DNA of 64,000 bases from Elusimicrobiota bacterium. Lineage in GTDB: Bacteria; Elusimicrobiota; Elusimicrobia; UBA1565; UBA9628. The position numbers and the translations under genes are program-made. How positions within the stretch are numbered: the first letter of the stretch is position 1; every line of letters starts with the position of its first letter. The DNA lies in contig JACRDN010000012.1 of assembly GCA_016218575.1 (NCBI GenBank), positions 1 to 64,000 of the forward strand. Direction: 5' to 3'. Shown here piece by piece: positions 38,908 to 45,427 of this stretch. A model generated the notes under the pieces. The model was not told the DNA's origin, made no database searches, and saw nothing but the letters and a program-made list of their open reading frames with translations.

Positions 38908-40065
38908 CTAATCCTTGCGCGTGCGAGCGACAATACGTCTGATGATTATCCTTGAATACGGGCACCGCGATTTCCCGTCCTTCGTTATCGCAATGTCCGT
39001 TCGGCCACGATAATTTTTCTTCACACCAATTTCTTTGCCTAAATTTCCGAATGGTATACCGATGAGCTCAAACTGTTCGGGATTGAATTTATCTAGAAAC
39101 GCATCAGGAACACCCATTAATCCATCATAGTCGCAGGGGATTTCCGCAGTCTGGCCGACTTCAATGGCATCGTAGTTGTCATACTTTGGATATTGGGCGG
39201 GCGAGTATTTTTTATAGAGCGGCAATTGTTCATGGCGCTTTGGGTTATCCATGTTGGTGAGCCAAATCGCCGGAACATTTATCAGCTTCACGCCATCTAC
39301 AACCTTTTCGTACTTCCCCATATAGTCGGCGAGAAACCACATGCCACCGGAAAATGGCCGAACGCCCGGCCAAAGTTTATTCTCTTTTATGAAGTTAAAA
39401 ATCTCTTTGTAATGAAGTGCGTTTTTATTACCGATAACCAAAAACTGCTTATCATGAGCTATCAATTGCGCCAGGTATTCGCGGAACAGTGAGAACGGGG
39501 GATTGGTGATGACGATATCCGCCTGCTTCAATAGTTCGACGCACTCGCGGCTGCGAAAGTCACCCGCGTCATAGATATCATTACCTTTGAGGGGCCGTGA
39601 TGTGTTTGCGTTGCGCTTCAAGAGATACTCAACATCAGCGAGGTCAGTCGCGCCGCGCCGTTTATGGTCTGGCACCTCTTTGATTTCTATCGCGTAGGGT
39701 TCTTTACCGTCAGGCTTGAGCCCTTCGATATCGAGAAGCGGCAACTGCCCGCCAGCGATGGGAGACTTCACATAGCTCGTGGCGATGAGCTTTTTGAGGC
39801 CGAGCATATTGAAGTTGAGTGCGAAATACCTAAAGAAGTTGCTCTCAAATGGGTCGTCGCAGTTGCAAAGAATCGTCTTGCCGCGAAGCTGCGCTTTGTA
39901 GTACTTCAGCTCATTTTCGATATCGCTAAGCTGCGTGTAAAACTCATCCTGCTTGGCCTTCTTTGCATTCGAAAGTCCCACATTCCCTATTCGGGAGGGG
40001 ACAGGAGCTTGCTCAGGCTTACTTATTCGTTTCCGAGCTTTCGTGGGCTTGCTTGCGCGTTTCAT
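38908..40065 (-). CDS. EcoRI-type adenine-specific DNA methyltransferase
   Basis: A 385-residue protein matching the EcoRI_methylase family: KAKQDEFYTQLSDIENEL near the N-terminus, the catalytic motif IVITNPPFSLFREYLAQLI near residue 185, and CDDPFESNFFRYFALNF near 70. It would transfer a methyl group from SAM to adenine N6. Codons are AT-rich compared with the core. It is followed at once by the DUF262-HNH gene and preceded by a frameshifted XRE regulator gene, a usual companion of R-M modules. Confidence 0.9.
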   Translation of the reverse strand: MKRASKPTKARKRISKPEQAPVPSRIGNVGLSNAKKAKQDEFYTQLSDIENELKYYKAQLRGKTILCNCDDPFESNFFRYFALNFNMLGLKKLIATSYVKSPIAGGQLPLLDIEGLKPDGKEPYAIEIKEVPDHKRRGATDLADVEYLLKRNANTSRPLKGNDIYDAGDFRSRECVELLKQADIVITNPPFSLFREYLAQLIAHDKQFLVIGNKNALHYKEIFNFIKENKLWPGVRPFSGGMWFLADYMGKYEKVVDGVKLINVPAIWLTNMDNPKRHEQLPLYKKYSPAQYPKYDNYDAIEVGQTAEIPCDYDGLMGVPDAFLDKFNPEQFELIGIPFGNLGKEIGVKKNYRGRTDIAITKDGKSRCPYSRIIIRRIVARTRKD

Positions 40066-40211
40066 GGTATGTCTTCAGCGATTTCAGGATTCATTGCAAA
40101 AGAAAAAAGAGACGAAGACAGCTAGGAATTTTAGGATTTTATTGATGCCTTGTCACGAGAAGGAGACAATTCCGACGGAGGGCAGCAACGACCAGAGAGA
40201 ACCGAGTAGAA

Positions 40212-40431
40212 TTAAGACTGGAAACACTGCAAGGGGCGCTTATACAGCGCCGCAAATGCTTGAAGCTCCGAGAAAGTCCACCCGCCGCTCACCAGCTTCA
40301 CACTTCGAGACGAAAGCCTGTGGCTTCTCCAAGTCCTTAGCGATTTGGGCCTGGGTAAGCCCGGCGTCAAGCCGAGCCTTCCGCAGCTTTCGCAAAAACT
40401 CCTGGTACTGCTTCGTGTGGACGTTAGACAT
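40212..40431 (-). pseudogene. Frameshifted XRE-family transcription regulator
   Basis: The first frame gives KLRKARLDAGLTQAQIAKDL and VSKCEAGERRVDF, a normal XRE helix-turn-helix, then ends early. In the next frame the expected end ELQAFAALYKRPLQCF follows at once. Removing one G from CTCGGAGCTT near 40275 would restore a protein of about 72 residues with ...DFLELQAFAALY. It is either a real mutation or a sequencing/assembly error. In function it would control the methyltransferase-nuclease operon downstream. Confidence 0.8.
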
Positions 40432-40510
40432 GGAATTCCTTCTTGGCGGAGGAAGTCCTTATCAGCTACCTTAAGGGCAAAATTAACATATTCCGCAGAG
40501 GTAATATCGG

Positions 40511-40521
40511 GCCCCCGCAAC
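40511..40521 (+). repeat. Possible far att site of island 2
   Basis: GCCCCCGCAAC is identical to the tRNA-Met 3' end at 30282-30292, with scattered identity for eight more bases. It lies in a 265-bp gap between the frameshifted regulator and core genes. Confidence 0.45.
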
Positions 40522-40696
40522 CGTTTTCGTAATTGCTCGACGAGAGAACTGAGACCCGGACCGCATGGTCTGGGTCTTTGTTTGCCCAAAATCTCTGGGC
40601 ACAAAACCTGGAGGTCGCAAATTATCGACGCAACTTCTAGGGGAATGCCTTACTGTCGGACGATCCCAAGAAGTGTCCGCTCGTGCCCGAGTTATT

Positions 40697-41398
40697 CTAT
40701 TCTGGAACGATGTCGCAGTAATTGAACCGCTGGGCACGCAGAACCTTCTTGCCCGCTCTGCACGCGATCGCCTTCTTGAAGATAGGCCCGACGTACACGA
40801 ACGAGTGATACTCGCCGTATTCCCCGCAAGGGTCGGCGCTCTCGGGCAGGTCACCAAGCAGGCCGCAGTCTATTTCCCGGCCTGCGAACGAAGCGTCGAT
40901 CGCCCGCGTATCGACGCAGGAGAGGATCGCCTTGAACCCCAGGCCGATGAAAGTCCTCGCCAGCTCCTCGGTATCGCGCATCCAGAGCGGGTAAACTCCG
41001 GTCATCCCTATTCGCGCAAGGTGCTCATCCCGATACTGTCTCAGATCTTCGAGAAACAAGTCTCCGAAGGCGACCTTCGTGATCCCCTGAGCTTTGAATC
41101 GGCCGAGGACCTCCCGCAGGCGCGCCTCGTAGATCTCATTGGGACAATCCTGAGGGATCATGATCGTGTGCAGCGGAATTCCCAAAGACTCGGCCTGCCG
41201 CTCCAGAAGCTCCCGCCGCACTCCATGCATGCTGACCCGGTCGAATCCCACAGTCAGCGTCGTCATGAGCGCCGCGATCTCGTATTTTTGGGACGCACGC
41301 AAGTGATACGCTGCCATGGCGCTGTCCTTGCCCCCGCTCCAGGACAAGACGACCTGCTCTTTGGCTGGCCTCTTACGCGACATTCTTTCCGGGGTCAT
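40697..41398 (-). CDS. COG2102-type PP-loop ATPase (diphthine-ammonia ligase-like)
   Basis: A 233-residue N-type ATP pyrophosphatase. It has the PP-loop SWSGGKDSAMAAYHL near residue 19-33 and conserved MHGVRRELLERQAESLGIP, FGDLFLEDLRQYRDEHL and DPCGEYGEYHSFVY blocks. Relatives in eukaryotes and archaea finish diphthamide; bacteria lack diphthamide, so the role must differ. Comparative work has linked bacterial members to cobalamin, which agrees with the upstream riboswitch. The ATG at 41398 overlaps the DUF6580 stop (ATGA), making it the last gene of the riboswitch operon. Confidence 0.88.
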   Translation of the reverse strand: MTPERMSRKRPAKEQVVLSWSGGKDSAMAAYHLRASQKYEIAALMTTLTVGFDRVSMHGVRRELLERQAESLGIPLHTIMIPQDCPNEIYEARLREVLGRFKAQGITKVAFGDLFLEDLRQYRDEHLARIGMTGVYPLWMRDTEELARTFIGLGFKAILSCVDTRAIDASFAGREIDCGLLGDLPESADPCGEYGEYHSFVYVGPIFKKAIACRAGKKVLRAQRFNYCDIVPE

Positions 41399-41898
41399 GC
41401 GGTCGCCAAAATCAGTCGGTCCGCCAAATCAGCGGCGCCAAAAAGGACGGCGGAGTAGAGGATCGTACTCGCCAAAGTATTCCCGAAGAAAGGGAGAGCG
41501 GCGACATAGCACATGATCAGTCCTTGGGGCGTGCGTGGATACATGCCTCCGCACGCCCATACCCCGAAATTCGTAATGAGATAGAACATGACGGCGCTGA
41601 GAAAGGCCAACTGGGCAACCTGCGCGCTGCGCCTGTTTCCTTTCATCCGCCGACCGAGAATCGTGGTCAGGGCAAAACTCAGATAGACTGCAGGCATCTC
41701 TTTGTAAAATCCAATGACGGCGTCGGAGAGGAACAGCGCCGCCAACGGAACGAGAAAAGCCATGAGGCCTTCCTCGAAGCAGGCTCCCCCGAACAAAGCC
41801 AGCGAGCCGATCACGGTGAAGTTCGGAGGATGCGGAACCAGCCTCGACAGAGCGGCGAGAAAAACGATCCCGAGATAAGCCCTTGCTGAGAGTTTCAT
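41395..41898 (-). CDS. DUF6580 family membrane protein
   Basis: A 167-residue inner-membrane protein with about five helices, beginning MKLSARAYLGIVFLAALSRL. It shows the family pattern RLVPHPPNFTVIGSLALFGGACF. Members resemble the substrate-binding (S) components of ECF vitamin transporters, and under a cobalamin riboswitch a corrinoid uptake role is a fair inference. The start at 41898 has AAGGAGA six bases upstream. It is 4-base-overlapped with the PP-loop gene and 3 bases from the CWC gene's end. Confidence 0.82.
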   Translation of the reverse strand: MKLSARAYLGIVFLAALSRLVPHPPNFTVIGSLALFGGACFEEGLMAFLVPLAALFLSDAVIGFYKEMPAVYLSFALTTILGRRMKGNRRSAQVAQLAFLSAVMFYLITNFGVWACGGMYPRTPQGLIMCYVAALPFFGNTLASTILYSAVLFGAADLADRLILATA

Positions 41899-42107
41899 GG
41901 TGTCTCCTTGATGGCGTTTATTTTTTCCAGGCGTTCGACTTCCATTGCGGCGCACTTCGGACATACGCAGTCTGCTCCGGTGAAAGACAGGATGTGAGGA
42001 AGGTCCTCGCACCAACAGCCCGCCTTGCCTGCCGTTGGCCCGCAGATCAGACCAACTCCGCAGTGGCTGCACTTTTTGATGCGAGCCGGTCCTGATGGGA
42101 GTTCCAT
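41895..42107 (-). CDS. Small Cys-rich CWC-type protein
   Basis: A 70-residue protein, MELPSGPARIKKCSHCGVGL onward. Eight cysteines are arranged as CSHC, C, CWC, CVCPKC, matching the cysteine-rich CWC family. It likely binds zinc or another metal. It overlaps the DUF6580 gene by four bases and belongs to the riboswitch operon. The ATG at 42107 lacks a clear ribosome site of its own and lies 2 bases after the small frame upstream, so translational coupling is possible. Confidence 0.75.
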   Translation of the reverse strand: MELPSGPARIKKCSHCGVGLICGPTAGKAGCWCEDLPHILSFTGADCVCPKCAAMEVERLEKINAIKETP

Positions 42108-42109
42108 AA

Positions 42110-42199
42110 TTAAACTGGGTGAACGTCGACCGGCAAGGCAAGCGTCGAAACAACGGCGGCGGATAGACCGGAGAGGACGATACAAGTTGAGCCAACCAA
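42110..42199 (-). CDS. Possible 29-residue hydrophobic peptide, first gene after the riboswitch
   Basis: A TTG start at 42199 follows an AAGGAGG sequence by four bases. The frame gives a short peptide with a hydrophobic middle (TCIVLSGLSAAVVSTLAL), long enough for one membrane pass. It ends 2 bases before the CWC gene, which has no good ribosome site. It may be a real small membrane protein or a leader whose translation opens the CWC start. The evidence is the ribosome site and spacing only. Confidence 0.35.
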   Translation of the reverse strand: MVGSTCIVLSGLSAAVVSTLALPVDVHPV

Positions 42200-42229
42200 G
42201 CGGCCTCCTTAAAAACTCGAAGGATACCC

Positions 42230-42415
42230 CGCGCGCATGTCTACTGACTTACGGATCGTCGCTTTCCCGCACCTTCCCATCCTCAACATCAAGGACAGTG
42301 GCCATCAGCGGTTGGCTCCCCGTTTACAGTGGCGGTACCGTGCCGGATTCTCACCGGCTTCCAACGTAGCACACGCAGGACGACGCCGTCACGGCGTCAG
42401 CGTTACAGTATCATA
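42230..42415 (-). promoter_or_regulatory. Cobalamin (B12) riboswitch
   Basis: On the minus strand the leader contains GCCGGTGAGAATCCGGCACG, the CCGCCACTGT segment, and the B12 box AAGTCAGTAGACATGC (42235-42250). These are in canonical order, with a GACGCCG/CGGCGTC hairpin at the 5' side (42382-42398). It precedes the CWC-DUF6580-PP-loop operon and should repress it when adenosylcobalamin is plentiful. Confidence 0.9.
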
Positions 42416-42490
42416 ACGTCCCCGTGACAATCAAGATCATGGGGCGGGGAGCTCGGCCGTGGCAGTTTTGTTGCAAATTACATCTATTGG

Positions 42491-43606
42491 ATGAGAGACT
42501 CGGCGCCGCGCCAAGGCATAGACTTCAACCAGGCCCCCTTCCTGGTCATCTGGGAGACCACCCGCTCCTGCGCTCTGGCCTGCCAGCATTGCCGGGCGGA
42601 GGCGGTCCTGGGTCGGGACGCCCGCGAGCTCGACACGGCCGAGGGCAAGGGCCTGCTTGACCAGGTCGCCGAGATGGGGACCCCCATCGTGATCTTCTCC
42701 GGCGGAGATCCCCTGAACCGCCCGGACTTGGAGGAGCTGATCCGACACGGGCGCAAGCAGGGGCTGCGCCTGGGGACCATTCCCGCGGCGACAGACAACA
42801 TCACAAGAGAGAGGATCCGCGGCCTCAAGGAGGCGGGGCTCGACCAGATCGCCTTCAGCGTGGACGGGCCGACGGCGAGGCTGCATGACTCCTTCCGTGG
42901 GATCGCCGGCGCCTTCGACCGGACCATGGAAGCCATAGCCATGGTCCACGAAGAGGGGCTCTCCCTTCAGATCAACACCTGCTTCGCGGCCTGGAATTTT
43001 CCCTATCTCGAAGACATGGTGGCCTTGACGAAGGCCGCCAAGGTGGCTTTCTGGGAGGTCTTCTTCCTGATACCGATGGGCCGGGGCCAAGCCCTGGGAG
43101 GGCTTTCTGCAGAACAATTCGAGCTCGTCTTCGACCGCCTCTATCGCTTGAACTACGAGGACTCCTTCATCGTCAAGCTCACCGAGGCCCAGCATTACCG
43201 CCGCTTCGTCATACAGAAGGAGCTGGCAGCGCCCCGCTGCGAAGGGAGCGCGGCGGAGCGTATCCGCCGCATCGTGGCGCGCCCGCGCGGGATCAACGGG
43301 AGCCTGGGGATGTCTCCTCAGGCCGTGAACGCGGGCAAGGGGATCGTATTCATCGATCACATGGGAAACATCTGCCCCTCTGGCTTTCTCCCCATACCCG
43401 CCGGGAACCTGCGTCGGCAAAAGCTCTCCGAGGTCTATCGCGGCTCCCCCCTATTCCTTGAATTGCGCGACCCGGGCCGGCTCATGGGCAAATGCGGGAC
43501 TTGCGAGTTCGCCTCCATGTGCGGCGGCTCCCGGGCCCGGGCTTACGCGATGACGAGCGACTACATGGCCTCCGATCCCGGATGCGCCTACGCCGGGGGC
43601 GGCTGA
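42491..43606 (+). CDS. Radical SAM/SPASM enzyme (TIGR04053/AhbD-like)
   Basis: A 371-residue iron-sulfur enzyme. The radical SAM cluster motif C-x3-C-x2-C is in TRSCALACQHCRAEA at about 28-37, and the GGDP motif is in FSGGDPLNR. The SPASM C-terminal domain has cysteines in NICPSGFLP, CGTCEFASMCGG and the final DPGC, for auxiliary clusters. It resembles heme d1/AhbD-type and peptide-modifying SPASM proteins, with TIGR04053 the best guess. No precursor peptide gene is visible next to it. It diverges from the riboswitch operon. Substrate unknown. Confidence 0.85.
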   Translation: MRDSAPRQGIDFNQAPFLVIWETTRSCALACQHCRAEAVLGRDARELDTAEGKGLLDQVAEMGTPIVIFSGGDPLNRPDLEELIRHGRKQGLRLGTIPAATDNITRERIRGLKEAGLDQIAFSVDGPTARLHDSFRGIAGAFDRTMEAIAMVHEEGLSLQINTCFAAWNFPYLEDMVALTKAAKVAFWEVFFLIPMGRGQALGGLSAEQFELVFDRLYRLNYEDSFIVKLTEAQHYRRFVIQKELAAPRCEGSAAERIRRIVARPRGINGSLGMSPQAVNAGKGIVFIDHMGNICPSGFLPIPAGNLRRQKLSEVYRGSPLFLELRDPGRLMGKCGTCEFASMCGGSRARAYAMTSDYMASDPGCAYAGGG

Positions 43607-43717
43607 GACCCGCGCGCCTCGGCTCGCTTCAAAATCGACCGGCCACAACGCGCATTATGGCGCGCTCGGAGCACCAGCTCCGGATTAAATGCTACGATAT
43701 AGCCAAGAGGAACCAAC

Positions 43718-44158
43718 ATGGCAGGACATTTCAAGAAGCGCAGGGGGCCCCAGGGGCCCAATAAAAACCAGGAAAAGGTGCTCCGCGCCCGGAACGCCGA
43801 AAATCCCGCCCGGCTGGTGGGTCTCCTGGGCTCGAAGTTTCCCTCGGTCAAGCAGATGCGCATCCACCTGACGTTCATGGACGCCCGGCAGCACATCCTG
43901 GAGGAGAGGGACCTCTCCCTGGCCCCTTCGGACGCCGCGATCTTCACCGTGCCCTGCCCAGGGCGCTGCGGCCACGGCACTTTCAACTTCGCGCTCAAGG
44001 CGGCCGAGACCATAGCGGCCCAGTTCCCCCTTTCCGAGAGCGGCGCCAAATGCCCGGAGGCCCTGTACGCCTCCTCGGTCGAGACCTGCGGCTGCGAGAT
44101 CAAGTGCCGCATGGAAATCGAGTACTTTCCCGTGGCCGGACCCGTCCCTAACGCCTAG
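43718..44158 (+). CDS. Unknown conserved-looking soluble protein
   Basis: A 146-residue basic protein with a Lys/Gln/Asn-rich start and a compact domain holding cysteines in FTVPCPGRCGHGTFNF (about 77-92), AKCPEAL and ETCGCEIKCRMEIEY. The paired Cys/His pattern suggests metal binding or disulphides. No signal peptide is seen. It lies 9 bases before the RNA helicase gene and may share its transcript, hinting at an RNA-related role. I do not recognise a family. Confidence 0.6.
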   Translation: MAGHFKKRRGPQGPNKNQEKVLRARNAENPARLVGLLGSKFPSVKQMRIHLTFMDARQHILEERDLSLAPSDAAIFTVPCPGRCGHGTFNFALKAAETIAAQFPLSESGAKCPEALYASSVETCGCEIKCRMEIEYFPVAGPVPNA

Positions 44159-44167
44159 CCATCCAAA

Positions 44168-45376
44168 ATGCCATTTTCCCAATTAGGGCTTCATCAGGAT
44201 CTGGTCAAGGGCGTCAAGGCGATGGGGTTCACCGATCCCACCCCCATCCAGGGCCAATCCATCCCCCTGGCATTGCAGGGACTCGATCTCCTGGGCTGCG
44301 CCCAGACCGGGAGCGGGAAAACCGCGGCCTACGTCCTCCCGATCCTCAACCGAATGCTGGAGACCCCCCGCCCAGGGGTGAGGGCCCTGGTCATCGTCCC
44401 CACCCGGGAGCTCGCGGCCCAAGTCGAGACGACTTTCCGCGACTGCGGACGCTTCACCCCCTTTAAGGTCGCCGTGGTCATCGGAGGAGTGGGCTACCAC
44501 GGCCAAAGGCAGGCCCTGGCCCAGGGCGCCCAGATCATCATCGCGACCCCAGGCAGGCTTTTGGACCATCTCCAGCAGGGGACGGTGCGCATGGACCGCA
44601 TCGAGAATTTGGTCTTGGACGAGGCGGACCGCATGCTCGACATGGGTTTTCTTCCCGCCATCAGGAACATCCTGGGCCGCCTGCCGCGCGAGCGCCAGAC
44701 CATGATGTTCTCCGCGACCTTGGTGCCCGAGATCGAGCGCATCGCCTCCTTCGCCCTGCGCCAGCCCCGCCGCATCGAGATTTCCCGCCCCACCTCCGTG
44801 GCCGAGGGCATCAGCCAAGTGGTCTATCCCGTGACCCAGCAGCAGAAAACCGAGCTTCTCGTCGCGATCCTTCAGGCGACCCAGATCCGCTCGGGAGTGG
44901 TGTTCTGCCGGACCAAACACGGGGCCGATCGCCTGGCCAGAAGACTCAAGGACAAGGGATTTTCGATCGGGGTTCTTCACGCCAACCGCACCCAAGGCCA
45001 GAGGACCAACGCCATGGAGGACTTCCGCGGGGGCCGCACCCAGATTTTGGTCGCCACCGACATCGCGGCGCGCGGCATCGACGTGCGCGAGATCAGCCAC
45101 GTGGTCAATTACGACCTGCCGCGCCACCCCGAGGATTACGTGCACCGCGTGGGGCGCACGGCGCGGGCTTACGGGGTGGGTGATGCCATCACCTTGATGT
45201 CCCCGGACGAGCAGCCCTTCCTGAGCGCGATCGAGCGCTTCGTAGGAATCGTTTTCCCGAGGGCCATGCTGCCGAATTTCGCCTACTCCGTCCCCCCTCT
45301 CCTTAAAGCCCCGAAGCCGCGCTCCTTCCGGGACCTCAACTGGAGCCGCTTCCGCCAACTGCGCCGCCGGCGGTAA
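44168..45376 (+). CDS. rhlE: DEAD-box RNA helicase, RhlE-like
   Basis: A 402-residue ATP-dependent RNA helicase with the full motif set: Q motif GFTDPTPIQGQSIP, Walker A AQTGSGKTAA near 45-54, PTRELA, DEAD box LVLDEADRMLDMGF near 150, FSAT, and C-terminal VATDIAARGIDV and HRVGRTARA. The C-terminal tail is short and basic (SRFRQLRRRR), as in small RhlE proteins. It probably acts in ribosome assembly or RNA decay. It is followed by a strong terminator. Confidence 0.95.
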   Translation: MPFSQLGLHQDLVKGVKAMGFTDPTPIQGQSIPLALQGLDLLGCAQTGSGKTAAYVLPILNRMLETPRPGVRALVIVPTRELAAQVETTFRDCGRFTPFKVAVVIGGVGYHGQRQALAQGAQIIIATPGRLLDHLQQGTVRMDRIENLVLDEADRMLDMGFLPAIRNILGRLPRERQTMMFSATLVPEIERIASFALRQPRRIEISRPTSVAEGISQVVYPVTQQQKTELLVAILQATQIRSGVVFCRTKHGADRLARRLKDKGFSIGVLHANRTQGQRTNAMEDFRGGRTQILVATDIAARGIDVREISHVVNYDLPRHPEDYVHRVGRTARAYGVGDAITLMSPDEQPFLSAIERFVGIVFPRAMLPNFAYSVPPLLKAPKPRSFRDLNWSRFRQLRRRR

Positions 45377-45377
45377 A

Positions 45378-45406
45378 AAAGGCCGGCGGTTGAACCGCCG
45401 GCCTTT
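45378..45406. terminator. Bidirectional intrinsic terminator
   Basis: AAAGGCCGGCGG - TTGAA - CCGCCGGCCTTT, a 12-bp perfect stem between the convergent helicase and secreted-protein genes, with A/T runs on both sides. Confidence 0.9.
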
Positions 45407-45427
45407 GAAGATTGATTCCTTGTAATC

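Larger units (their letters stand above)
30282..40521. mobile_element. Island 2: candidate serine-integrase element on the 3' side of the tRNA
   Basis: The 11-mer GCCCCCGCAAC occurs at the tRNA 3' end (30282-30292) and at 40511-40521, with partial similarity continuing to the right. The DNA between is more AT-rich than either flank and holds a serine integrase, a RepA-like ATPase, orphan genes and a restriction-type cluster. Core-type genes resume at 40697. The right boundary is an inference from a short repeat. Confidence 0.5.

Noticed and set aside
34220-40431. Treating the whole of this block as native chromosome because of the EcoRI-type methylase
   Set aside because: AT-rich codons, the integrase remnant and the flanking serine recombinase favour an acquired region, although the right boundary is weak.
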